Shown one piece after another: positions 23,579 through 31,311 of a stretch of 64,000 nt of DNA (the stretch's first letter is position 1; every line of letters starts with the position of its first letter). This DNA is from DASPTT01 sp035623275 (GTDB lineage: Bacteria; Actinomycetota; Acidimicrobiia; Acidimicrobiales; UBA8190): positions 1 to 64,000 of the forward strand of contig DASPTT010000114.1 in NCBI GenBank assembly GCA_035623275.1, read 5' to 3'. The notes under the pieces are model-generated. The model did not search any database. It had not been told where the DNA came from and was given only the letters and a program-made list of their open reading frames with translations. The position numbers and the translations under genes were made by a program.

Positions 23579-24844
23579 TCATCGCTCGCGGACCACCGGG
23601 GCGCGGTCGGTCCCCTCGTAGCTGTTCACGTGCTCGTCATAGTCGATGAACAGGGGGGCGTCGGGATCCAGCTTGCGCTGCAGCGACCGCTCGGCGATCC
23701 GCTTGTCCAGCCGGTCGAGCTTGAGCAGCGGCTCCACGTCGTCGAGATCACGCACGTCCAGCCGTGCCCTCGCCCGCTCGAAGGCGAGGCGGCCCGCCTC
23801 CGTGCGGATGAGCAGGCTCGACCACCCCGCCATGGAGCCCACGCTCCCGACCGAGAGGTCCGCACCCCGCCCGAGGAAGTCCGCGCACTCGTCGCATCCC
23901 TTGAGCGCGGCACCGTGGAAATCCTTGACGGGCTCGTCGACCGCCACCCGCCCGTCGCGGTACTCGACGATCATCCGGCCGTGGATGACGTCGACCTTGC
24001 TCACCCGGTCGAGGTCCACGCCGCGCTGGTCCCGCAGCTCCCGGAGCATCAACGCCTCGTAGTCGAAGCTCTTCGTGCAGAGCAGCGCGATGGTGAGCAC
24101 CACCGCGTCGACCCGGTGGGCCCCGGTGGGCCAGCGCCGGGCCTGCATCGCCCGTAGACCCTGGATCTCGCACGCGGTGCCCACCACCGCGAGGCGCGGC
24201 TTGGCGGGCAGGTCGTACCTCGACAGGTCGAGCTCGGCGAGCGCCATCGTCTGGTTGTAGAAGCTGCCGGCGGCAGCGGTGATCTCCTTGGCCGTGGTGG
24301 CGACGGTGGCCACTCCCTTCCACGGCTCGTCGGGATCGCTCGAGGGCTTCGACACGAGCGCCCCGTCGATGTCGCCGCCCGCGAGCAGTGCGAGCAGCAG
24401 CGCGGTCACCACGCCACCGTCCTGCGCGTCGTCGGCCTTGGCGCCCGCACGCACGGCGTACTTGGCGATCACCGCGCCGAGACCGTCGCCGGGCGGGCCG
24501 CCCGTGATCTTCCAGTAGGGATCCGCAGCGTCGGACTTCACGACCGTCGGCGCGTCCCCCGCTTCGTCCGAAGGCGTGGAGGGCGGCCACAACGCCTCGT
24601 AGCGCAGGCCGCCCCGGGGACAGAAGTCCCAGCACAGCGAGCATCCCGTGCACATCTTCACCAGCTCGGGCAGGCCGGTGTCCTCGTCGACGCCGATCGA
24701 GTTCGACGGGCACACGGCCACGCACGTGCCGCACTGGATACAGCGGTCGGCGAAGATCACCCCCGCCTCGAGCTCCCAGAACCACGTCTTGCCGGGCGGC
24801 TCGGTGATCCCGTTCATCCGCTCGCGGATCTCGAACGCCTTCAT
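23579..24844 (-). CDS. FrhB/FpoF-like F420 dehydrogenase with 2x[4Fe-4S] domain
   Basis: 421 aa from ATG 24844, which overlaps the sulfite reductase stop as ATGA. The N-terminal bacterial ferredoxin domain has two cluster motifs: 'CIQCGTCVAVCP' and 'CTGCSLCWDFCP'. The rest is the FrhB family flavoprotein: 'GGVVTALLLALLAGGDIDGA', 'VVGTACEIQGLRAMQ', 'LLCTKSFDYEALML', 'GCDECADFLGRGADLSVGSV' and 'GWSSLLIRTEAG'. Known relatives oxidise reduced F420 and pass electrons through FAD to the clusters. Its coupling to a siroheme sulfite reductase makes it the likely electron donor, by analogy with the N-terminal half of methanogen Fsr. The substrate is inferred. Confidence 0.88.
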   Translation of the reverse strand: MKAFEIRERMNGITEPPGKTWFWELEAGVIFADRCIQCGTCVAVCPSNSIGVDEDTGLPELVKMCTGCSLCWDFCPRGGLRYEALWPPSTPSDEAGDAPTVVKSDAADPYWKITGGPPGDGLGAVIAKYAVRAGAKADDAQDGGVVTALLLALLAGGDIDGALVSKPSSDPDEPWKGVATVATTAKEITAAAGSFYNQTMALAELDLSRYDLPAKPRLAVVGTACEIQGLRAMQARRWPTGAHRVDAVVLTIALLCTKSFDYEALMLRELRDQRGVDLDRVSKVDVIHGRMIVEYRDGRVAVDEPVKDFHGAALKGCDECADFLGRGADLSVGSVGSMAGWSSLLIRTEAGRLAFERARARLDVRDLDDVEPLLKLDRLDKRIAERSLQRKLDPDAPLFIDYDEHVNSYEGTDRAPVVRER

Positions 24845-26610
24845 CGCACACCGTCCAGCTCGACGTCGAGGCCGGCCAGGATGGCCCGCAGCGCGTCGGG
24901 CTCGGTCCGCCGAGCCCAATTGTGGAACGCCTCGCCGTCCCGGCGCTCGGCCTGGTAACGACGCACGACGCGCACGAGCGCGTCGGGAACGGTGTCCACC
25001 GGTCGGGCGCCCTCGATCCAGTCGATGAACCCGGCGTCCGCGCCCAGCGAGCCGCCCATGCCGATGTCCACCGCCTCGGTGATCCGCTCGCCCAGGTGGG
25101 CGACGTCGCCCCGGAAGCCGATGTCCGCGATCTGGGGCTGGGCACACGAGGCCGAGCAGCCCGAGAAGTGCATGCGGATGATGCCGGCATCCTCACGGTC
25201 CGGCGAGGGCGAGCTCGCCGACGCCCGCACGCTGCGCCCGCCCACCGGCTCGGCGGCCAGCTCCTTGTCGAGGAAGCGGGCCCACTTCACGGCCCGCTCC
25301 TTGGTCTCGACGACCGCGAAGCGGCAGAACTCCGTGCCGGTGCATGCCACCACGCCGCGCTCGAACGGGCCCGGGAACGGCGAGTACTTGGCCAGCAGTT
25401 CCTCACCGAGCAGGTCGTCGACCTTGTCCTCGGGGATCCCGGTGAGCACGAAGTTCTGGTCCGTGCCCAGCCGGATCGTCCCGTCCCCGTAGTGCTGGGC
25501 CAGGCGGGCGGCCTCCACGAGCTCGATCCCCGACATGCGTCCGACCGGGACCGAGCACCCGACGTAGAAGAGCCCGGGCTCCTTCTGCGCATGCACGCCG
25601 ACGTGGTCGCCGCGGTAACGGGTCGTCAGCTCTTCGCCCGCGACGGCGAGGGCGAGGCGCGTGCGGGCGGCCAGCTCGGCCCGGAAGCTCTCGGGCCCGA
25701 GCTCCTCGACCAGGTAGCGCATGCGCGCCAGTCCACGCGATTCGCGGTTGCCGAGCTCGCCGAACACCTGGGCGATGGCACGGGTCAGCTCGACGGCCTG
25801 GTCCGGGGTGACGAAGACGTCGATGTCCGAGCCGAGGCGCTCGCCGTCGGAGAGACCACCGCCGACGAGCACGTTGAAGCCGATGGTCCCGTCGGCCGCG
25901 CGCGCCGGCCACAGGCCGATGTCCTGGATCTCCGCCTGGGCGCAGTCCTCCACGCAGCCGGTGACGCTCATCTTGAACTTGCGCGGCAGGTTCGAGTACT
26001 CGCGGTTGCCGGTGAAGAACGCGGAGATGGCCCGGGCCACCGGGAGCGCGTCGAGGGCCTCGCGGGCGTCCACGCCCGACACCGGGCAGCAGACCACGTT
26101 GCGGGCCGAGTCCCCGCAGGCCTGGATGGTGGTGAGGCCCACGTCGGAGAAACGCTGCCAGATCCGTGGGACGTCGCCGATGCGGATCCAGTGCATCTGG
26201 ACGTCCTGACGGGTGGTGATGTCGGCGTAACGGTTGCCGAAGACCCAGTTGTCGTCCGGGCCCTCGGCGAAGGCGTCGGCGACGATCCCGATCTCCCGGG
26301 CCTGCGCCGCGGTGAGCACGCCGCCGGGGACCTTGACCCGCATCATGAAAGCGTCACCGCCCTGGCGCTGGGGATAGAGGCCGACCCACTTGAGCCGCTC
26401 CACCTCGCCGGGCACCGCGGCGATGGCCGCCGGCCCGCCCGGTGCGTACGTGGCGATCACGTCGTCGGCGACGTCCATGGGGTCGCGCTGGAGCTTGATC
26501 TGCTCGACCGCGTTGAGCTCGCCGATGCGGCGATAGGGGTTGACGAAATGCATGGCCCGCTCGCGGCCACGGATCTCCACCCCGTACGGAAGGTCCTTCC
26601 GACGTGCCAT
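24841..26610 (-). CDS. sir: Ferredoxin-type sulfite (or nitrite) reductase, siroheme
   Basis: 589 aa from ATG 26610, whose A is the last base of the cysH stop. It has the two-fold nitrite/sulfite reductase layout. The [4Fe-4S]-siroheme ligands are Cys423 and Cys429 ('ACTGTEFCRFA') plus Cys485 and Cys489 ('HFSGCSASCAQPQIAD'). First-half pseudo-symmetric segments are 'CGDSARNVVCCP' and 'SVTGCVEDCAQAEIQDIG'. It reduces sulfite to sulfide with six electrons. Context (cysH, cysDN, siroheme synthase) favours sulfite over nitrite. The coupled FrhB-like protein replaces the usual plain ferredoxin partner. Confidence 0.93.
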   Translation of the reverse strand: MARRKDLPYGVEIRGRERAMHFVNPYRRIGELNAVEQIKLQRDPMDVADDVIATYAPGGPAAIAAVPGEVERLKWVGLYPQRQGGDAFMMRVKVPGGVLTAAQAREIGIVADAFAEGPDDNWVFGNRYADITTRQDVQMHWIRIGDVPRIWQRFSDVGLTTIQACGDSARNVVCCPVSGVDAREALDALPVARAISAFFTGNREYSNLPRKFKMSVTGCVEDCAQAEIQDIGLWPARAADGTIGFNVLVGGGLSDGERLGSDIDVFVTPDQAVELTRAIAQVFGELGNRESRGLARMRYLVEELGPESFRAELAARTRLALAVAGEELTTRYRGDHVGVHAQKEPGLFYVGCSVPVGRMSGIELVEAARLAQHYGDGTIRLGTDQNFVLTGIPEDKVDDLLGEELLAKYSPFPGPFERGVVACTGTEFCRFAVVETKERAVKWARFLDKELAAEPVGGRSVRASASSPSPDREDAGIIRMHFSGCSASCAQPQIADIGFRGDVAHLGERITEAVDIGMGGSLGADAGFIDWIEGARPVDTVPDALVRVVRRYQAERRDGEAFHNWARRTEPDALRAILAGLDVELDGVR

Positions 26611-27299
26611 CACTCGTGGAGCCCGCACTCGACCTTGCCGGTGCCCGACCATCGCCCGGCGCGGGGGTCCTCGCCGGGCTCGACGGGGCGCGTGGTGGGG
26701 GCACACCCGATGGAGAGATAGCCCCGGGACGCCAGCGGGTGCTCGGGGAGGCCGTGGTCGGCCAGGTAGTGCGCGATGTCGTCGTCGGTCCAGGTCGCCA
26801 GCGGGTTGATCTTCACCAGCCCCCGTGCCGCGTCCCAGCCGACGATCGGCGTTCGGGTCCGGGTGGAGGCGTCGACACGCTTGAGGCCGGTGATCCAGGC
26901 CGCCCGCCCGGCCAGGGCGGCGTCCAGGGGGGCGACCTTGCGCAGCTGGCAGCAGCGCTCGGTCCCGCAGGGCCAGGCCTCGGCCCCGGGCCCCGGGTGC
27001 AGCACGCGCAGGTTCAGGTCGTAGCGGGCACGGACCTCCTCGACGAAGGCGAGGGTCTCGGGGAAGTGGAAACCCGTGTCGAGGAAGAGGACCTCGATGC
27101 CCGGCTCGACCGACACCGCCAGGTCGACGAGGACCACGTCCTGGAACGAGCATGCGACCGTCAGGTTCCCGCCGTAGCGCTCGATCGCCCAGGCGATCAC
27201 CTTGGAGGCTGGCGCCGTCTCGAATTCGGCCGACCGCGCGGCCAGCTCCTCGATGTCGTCGGGGTCGGACACGCCAGCGTCGAAAGCGTCTGCGCCCAC
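26610..27299 (-). CDS. cysH: APS/PAPS reductase CysH
   Basis: 229 aa from GTG 27299. GGAAGG lies 6 nt before it. An earlier GTG at 27443 overlaps a TATAGT -10 and is unlikely. PP-loop-like 'TVACSFQDVVLVD', then Cys116-Cys117 in 'TERCCQLRKVAPL', 'YLSIGCAPTTRPVEPGEDP' (Cys199) and C-terminal catalytic Cys225 in 'KVECGLHE'. The CC pair points to the 4Fe-4S APS-reductase class. However, the fourth ligand position (CxxC) is Thr202. It reduces activated sulfate to sulfite for Sir, to which it is translationally linked. Confidence 0.92.
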   Translation of the reverse strand: MGADAFDAGVSDPDDIEELAARSAEFETAPASKVIAWAIERYGGNLTVACSFQDVVLVDLAVSVEPGIEVLFLDTGFHFPETLAFVEEVRARYDLNLRVLHPGPGAEAWPCGTERCCQLRKVAPLDAALAGRAAWITGLKRVDASTRTRTPIVGWDAARGLVKINPLATWTDDDIAHYLADHGLPEHPLASRGYLSIGCAPTTRPVEPGEDPRAGRWSGTGKVECGLHE

Positions 27300-27441
27300 C
27301 TGCACCCTTCCGTTCTGCCGAGGCGCCGGCACCGTACCGGCGCACCTGTCGTGGTCGGGACCCGGATCTCGGGTGGTCCCGAGGGACTTCGGACGATCGA
27401 GGGGGTCGGTCCTGGAGGACTTGTCCCCGGCGTCGATCGCC

Positions 27442-27447
27442 ACTATA
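27442..27447 (-). promoter_or_regulatory. -10 element of cysH operon
   Basis: TATAGT on the minus strand in the 90-bp AT-richer divergent region between cysH and cysD. It would place transcription start near 27435, leaving a leader of about 135 nt before GTG 27299. The surrounding CATGACTAACTAGATCAAG may hold a regulator site, but no clean dyad is visible. Confidence 0.4.
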
Positions 27448-27534
27448 CATGACTAACTAGATCAAGATTTAACCCTTTGAGCGCCGGGCCCGCCCGGCCC
27501 CCCGAGGCTCGGAGCAGGGACTGGAGCAGGGACT

Positions 27535-28524
27535 ATGGCAACCACCTTCGACGTCGTGCGCCCGGGCTCCCCGACCGAGCGGATCCCAGGAGCGCCTTCT
27601 GCCGGGCGCCCGGAGCGGCCCACGGCCGCGCCCCCCGACCACCTCGACCTTCTGGAGGCCCACGCCGTCTTCGTGATGCGAGAGGTCGCCGCCGAGTGCG
27701 AGCGGCCGGTGCTGCTCTTCAGCGGGGGCAAGGACTCCGCCGTGCTGCTGCGGCTCGCCGAGAAGGCCTTCCGCCCGGGCCGCTTCCCCTTCCCGATCAT
27801 GCACGTCGACACGGGACACAACTTCGACGAGGTCGTCGAGTACCGCGACATGCGCGTGGCCGAGCTCGGGGAGGAGCTGATCGTCGCCTCGGTGCAGGAC
27901 TCGATCGACGCGGGACGTGTCGCAGACCCAGGCCCGGGCGGGTCGCGCAACCGGCTGCAGAGCGTCACCCTGCTCGACGCCATCGCCAAGCACGGCTTCG
28001 ACGCCTGCATCGGCGGGGCCCGCCGTGACGAGGACAAGGCCCGAGCCAAGGAGCGCATCCTCTCGTTCCGTGACGCATTCGGCCAGTGGGACCCCCGCAA
28101 CCAGCGACCCGAGCTCTGGCACCTCTACCACGGGCGTGTCCGGCCGGGCGAGCACCTGCGAGCCTTCCCCCTGTCCGACTGGACCGAGCTCGACGTGTGG
28201 CAGTACATCCGCCGTGAGGAGATCGCGCTGCCCTCCAGCTATTACGCGCACCGCCGAGCGGTCGTCGCGCGCGACGGGATGCTCCTGGCCCTGTCTCCCT
28301 GGGTGCAGCCACGCCCCGACGAGCCGGTCCAGGAGCTGAGCGTGCGCTTCCGCACCGTGGGCGATGCCACCTGCACCGGCGCGGTCCGTTCGGAGGCCCG
28401 GACCATCGACGAGGTCATCGCCGAGGTGGCGGTCTCCCGGGTGAGCGAACGGGGCGCCACGCGCGCCGACGACAAGTTCTCCGAGACGGCCATGGAGGAC
28501 CGAAAGCGCGAGGGCTACTTCTGA
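27535..28524 (+). CDS. cysD: Sulfate adenylyltransferase small subunit CysD
   Basis: 329 aa. The PP-loop 'LLFSGGKDSAVLLRLAEKA' sits near residue 62, with 'FPIMHVDTGHNFDEVVEYRD', 'ACIGGARRDEDKARAKERI' and 'PLSDWTELDVWQYIRREEI'. It ends with 'MEDRKREGYF'. It forms APS from ATP and sulfate together with the CysN GTPase. Two identical 12-base copies of GGAGCAGGGACT sit directly before the ATG, giving a duplicated Shine-Dalgarno. It is the first gene of the rightward unit, divergent from cysH. Confidence 0.96.
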   Translation: MATTFDVVRPGSPTERIPGAPSAGRPERPTAAPPDHLDLLEAHAVFVMREVAAECERPVLLFSGGKDSAVLLRLAEKAFRPGRFPFPIMHVDTGHNFDEVVEYRDMRVAELGEELIVASVQDSIDAGRVADPGPGGSRNRLQSVTLLDAIAKHGFDACIGGARRDEDKARAKERILSFRDAFGQWDPRNQRPELWHLYHGRVRPGEHLRAFPLSDWTELDVWQYIRREEIALPSSYYAHRRAVVARDGMLLALSPWVQPRPDEPVQELSVRFRTVGDATCTGAVRSEARTIDEVIAEVAVSRVSERGATRADDKFSETAMEDRKREGYF

Positions 28525-28525
28525 G

Positions 28526-29857
28526 ATGCCCGCCACACCCGGCCCGGGGGCGGCACCGGCCTCCGGGCAGGGGACGCCCGCCGGCGGCTCCACCCTCCTG
28601 CGCTTCGCCACCATCGGCTCGGTCGACGACGGGAAGTCGACACTGATCGGCCGCCTGCTCCACGACACCAAGCAGCTCTTCGACGACCAGCTCGAGGCGG
28701 TGGCGGGCGCCAGCAGGCGCCGAGGGGTCGACGGCGTCGACCTCGCCTTCGTCACCGACGGGCTGCGTGCCGAACGGGAGCAGGGCATCACCATCGACGT
28801 CGCCTATCGCTACGCAGCCACACCACGGCGCAAGTTCGTGATCGCGGACTGCCCCGGGCACGTCCAGTACACGCGCAACATGGCGACGGGCGCGTCGACC
28901 GCGGACCTGGCCGTCGTGGTGGTGGACGCCACGGCGGGCTTGCGGGAGCAGACGCGCCGGCACTGCTGCATCGCCGCGCTCCTGGGCGTGCGAAACGTGC
29001 TCGTCGCGGCCAACAAGATGGACCTGGCCGCCTGGGACGAGGCCGCCTACCTCTCCGTCGACACCCAGATGCGGTCCCTCTGCGAGCGACTGGGCGTCGA
29101 GAGCGTGACCACCGTGCCCATCTCCGCCCTCCACGGCGACAACGTCGTGGACCCCTCGGCCAACACGCCCTGGTACCCGGGCCCGACGGTCCTCCAGGCC
29201 CTGGAGGACGTGCCGGCGGGCACGTGGGCGGCGGAGGGCGGCTCCGGGGCACGCCTGCCGGTGCAGTGGGTGCTGCGCCACCCGGGCGGCGGCCGCAGCT
29301 ACGCGGGGATGGTCACGGGGGGCGTGCTGCACGCCGGCGACGAGATCGTGGTGCTGCCGGCAGGTACGCGCAGCACGATCGGTTCCCTGGGCACGTTCGA
29401 CGGGGTGCTCGACGAGGCCACGGCCTCGCTGTCGGTCACGCTGTCCCTCACCGACGACCTCGACGTGTCGCGTGGGGACCTGATCGCGCCCCTCGCCGAC
29501 GCGCCCGAGCCCGTCCGGGAGTTCGCAGCCACCCTCTGCTGGTTCGGCGAGAAGCCGGTCGAGCCCGGGGCGCGCTTTCGGGTCAAGCACACCACGCGGG
29601 TCACCCCCGCGCAGCTGGTTGGGATCGAGGGGCGCCTCGACGTCGACACCCTGACGCTCGAGCCCGCGGCGTCGTTGGGCCCCAACGACATCGGCGTCGG
29701 GCGGATCATGGTCGCCACGCCGCTGGCGGCGGACGACTACCGCGTGAACCGGGTCACCGGCAGCTTCGTCGTGATCGACGAGGCCACCAACGCCACGATC
29801 GCCGCGGGCATGGTCGGGGTCCCCGCGGTCGTGGACGGTGCCGTGGACGTCGCATGA
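28526..29857 (+). CDS. cysN: Sulfate adenylyltransferase large subunit CysN (GTPase)
   Basis: 443 aa, EF-Tu-like. G1 'GSVDDGKSTLIGRLLHD', G2 'REQGITIDVAYRY', G3 'DCPGHVQYTRNM', G4 'ANKMDL' and a G5-like 'PISALHGD', then two beta-barrel domains. No C-terminal APS kinase (CysC) domain is fused, so APS is probably the direct substrate of CysH, in keeping with its CC pair. It starts one base after the cysD stop and overlaps the next gene by ATGA. Confidence 0.96.
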   Translation: MPATPGPGAAPASGQGTPAGGSTLLRFATIGSVDDGKSTLIGRLLHDTKQLFDDQLEAVAGASRRRGVDGVDLAFVTDGLRAEREQGITIDVAYRYAATPRRKFVIADCPGHVQYTRNMATGASTADLAVVVVDATAGLREQTRRHCCIAALLGVRNVLVAANKMDLAAWDEAAYLSVDTQMRSLCERLGVESVTTVPISALHGDNVVDPSANTPWYPGPTVLQALEDVPAGTWAAEGGSGARLPVQWVLRHPGGGRSYAGMVTGGVLHAGDEIVVLPAGTRSTIGSLGTFDGVLDEATASLSVTLSLTDDLDVSRGDLIAPLADAPEPVREFAATLCWFGEKPVEPGARFRVKHTTRVTPAQLVGIEGRLDVDTLTLEPAASLGPNDIGVGRIMVATPLAADDYRVNRVTGSFVVIDEATNATIAAGMVGVPAVVDGAVDVA

Positions 29858-30525
29858 GCCCCGCGGATCGCGTCTACCCCGTCGGCCTGGTGGTCGCCGG
29901 CCGGCGGTGCCTGGTGGTCGGAGGCGGTGCCGTCGCCGCGCGCAAGGTGGCGGGGCTCCTCGACTGCGGCGCCTCCGTGACGGTCGTCGCGCCGGAGGTC
30001 CACGACGCCATCGCCGCGCTGGCGGCACGCGGCACGCTGGCGGCCATCAGCGGCGACCCGCTCGACGTCCAACTGCGCCCGTATCGCGCCGGCGAGGCGG
30101 GTGGGTACCGGCTCGTGATCGCGGCCACGGGCGACCCGGCCGTCGACGGGGCCGTCCACCATGACGCCGAGGCCGCCGGCGTGTGGGTCAACAGCGCGGA
30201 CGACGCAGCGCACTGCAGCGCGCTGCTCCCGGCGGTGCACCGCGACGGCACGGTGAGCGTCGCCGTGTCGACCGGCGGGGCGAGCCCGGCGCTGGCCTCG
30301 TGGCTGCGGGACCGGGTGGCGGCCCTGCTCGGCCCCGGGCTCGACCAGCTCGCCCTGGTCCTCGCCGAGGGACGGGCCGCCGTCCTCGCCGAGGGGCGGG
30401 CGTCGTCCTCGGTGGACTGGCGCGGACTGCTCGACGGCGGGCTGCCCGAGCTGGTTGCCGAGGGACGCCTGGAGGAGGCGCGGGCCCAGGTCAACGCAGC
30501 GATCGGTGCCCGCGGGAATCAATAG
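29854..30525 (+). CDS. cysG: Precorrin-2 dehydrogenase (siroheme synthase N-terminal type)
   Basis: 223 aa from ATG 29854, overlapping the cysN stop as ATGA. NAD-binding 'VVAGRRCLVVGGGAVAARKV', then 'LVIAATGDPAVDGAVHHDA', 'VWVNSADDAAHCSALLPA' and 'VSVAVSTGGASPALASWLRD', the Met8p/CysG-N pattern. It oxidises precorrin-2 to sirohydrochlorin for the siroheme of Sir. The SUMT methyltransferase half is absent from the window and must be elsewhere. The C-terminal 40 residues include duplicated 'LAEGRA' motifs. Confidence 0.92.
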   Translation: MSPADRVYPVGLVVAGRRCLVVGGGAVAARKVAGLLDCGASVTVVAPEVHDAIAALAARGTLAAISGDPLDVQLRPYRAGEAGGYRLVIAATGDPAVDGAVHHDAEAAGVWVNSADDAAHCSALLPAVHRDGTVSVAVSTGGASPALASWLRDRVAALLGPGLDQLALVLAEGRAAVLAEGRASSSVDWRGLLDGGLPELVAEGRLEEARAQVNAAIGARGNQ

Positions 30526-30553
30526 CCCCTTGCAATAGGGCATAATTACCTCT

Positions 30554-30575
30554 GTCCGCACTGCCTGATGCGGAC
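30554..30575. terminator. Hairpin after cysDNG
   Basis: GTCCGCA (30554-30560) and TGCGGAC (30569-30575) form a 7-bp perfect stem with an 8-nt loop, 29 nt past the cysG stop and before the MarR gene. It is a likely terminator without a U-tract. Confidence 0.5.
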
Positions 30576-30579
30576 GACA

Positions 30580-30594
30580 GTGCCTGTATGGCAC
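30580..30594. promoter_or_regulatory. Dyad upstream of marR gene
   Basis: GTGCC-TGTAT-GGCAC is a perfect 5+5 inverted repeat 64 bp before the MarR start. Size and place suit autoregulation by a MarR dimer. This is inference only. Confidence 0.35.
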
Positions 30595-30658
30595 AGTCTC
30601 CGACCGAATCGGCGGACAGGGCGACACAGGGAACGAGTGCTCGGGGGGGCAACGTCGA

Positions 30659-31195
30659 ATGACTGACTTGGCACGTAGTGGGGAGCGGGCCGCGGCCGAG
30701 GACCGGCTGTCGGGGCGATCCGAACCGGGCACGGTCCCCGGCGAAGACGAGGTCACCGAGGCGATCATCCAGGCGAGCCGGGCGATGGTGGCCATCGCGG
30801 TGCGCTCGCTCGGCAACGGCGGCGACGAGGTCACGCTGCCGCAGTACCGCACGCTGGTCGTGCTGACCTACGGCAAGCGCCGCCTCGCGGACCTGGCGGA
30901 AGCGCTGTCGGTGAGCCCGTCCACGGCGACGCGGATGTGCGACCGACTGGTGCGAAAGGGTCTCATCACCCGCAGCCGCGACGAGATCGACCGCCGCGAG
31001 GTCAACCTCGAGGTGACGCCAGCGGGGCGCAAGGTCGTGACCGACGTGATCGAGCGCCGGCGCGCCGAGGTGCGCTCCGTGCTGGAAGGCATCCCGGTCG
31101 AGGCGCGGCGATCGCTGGTCGACTCGCTCTACGTCCTGGCCGCCGCGGCCGGACAGGCGCCCGAGCCCCACTGGTCGCCGGGCTGGCACGAGTAG
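30659..31195 (+). CDS. MarR family transcriptional regulator
   Basis: 178 aa. A polar N-terminus of about 30 residues precedes the MarR winged helix: 'VTLPQYRTLVVLTYGKRRLA', 'LAEALSVSPSTATRMCDRLV', 'KGLITRSRDEIDRREVNLEV' (wing with the DRR signature) and 'VTPAGRKVV'. It binds DNA as a dimer and is often released by ligand or oxidation. It sits at the end of the sulfur cluster and may regulate it or itself. The final codons lie inside an 18-bp tandem repeat, whose first unit supplies the TAG stop. Confidence 0.88.
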   Translation: MTDLARSGERAAAEDRLSGRSEPGTVPGEDEVTEAIIQASRAMVAIAVRSLGNGGDEVTLPQYRTLVVLTYGKRRLADLAEALSVSPSTATRMCDRLVRKGLITRSRDEIDRREVNLEVTPAGRKVVTDVIERRRAEVRSVLEGIPVEARRSLVDSLYVLAAAAGQAPEPHWSPGWHE

Positions 31196-31255
31196 CCGGG
31201 CTGGCACGAGCAGCCGGGCTGGCACGAGCAGGCGGGCTGGCACGAGCAGCCGGCG
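31180..31255. repeat. 18-bp tandem repeat (4 copies) over marR stop
   Basis: The unit GGGCTGGCACGAGCAGCC is repeated four times with single-base differences. In the first copy the CAG is TAG and ends the MarR protein ('SPGWHE'). The other copies would read 'QPGWHEQ' in frame. It is a minisatellite generated by duplication of the gene's 3' end. Confidence 0.85.
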
Positions 31256-31311
31256 CGAGCCCCCGTGGGGCGACGCGGCTGCGCTCCCCGGGATGAACCG
31301 GGCCCGGCCTG

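Noticed and set aside
27300..27443. Upstream GTG 27443 as the cysH start
   Set aside because: It would overlap the TATAGT -10 and adds a 48-residue low-complexity extension not seen in the family.
30491..31243. Minus-strand ORF beginning with repeated 'VPARLL' units
   Set aside because: It is the antisense reading of the MarR gene and its 18-bp repeats.
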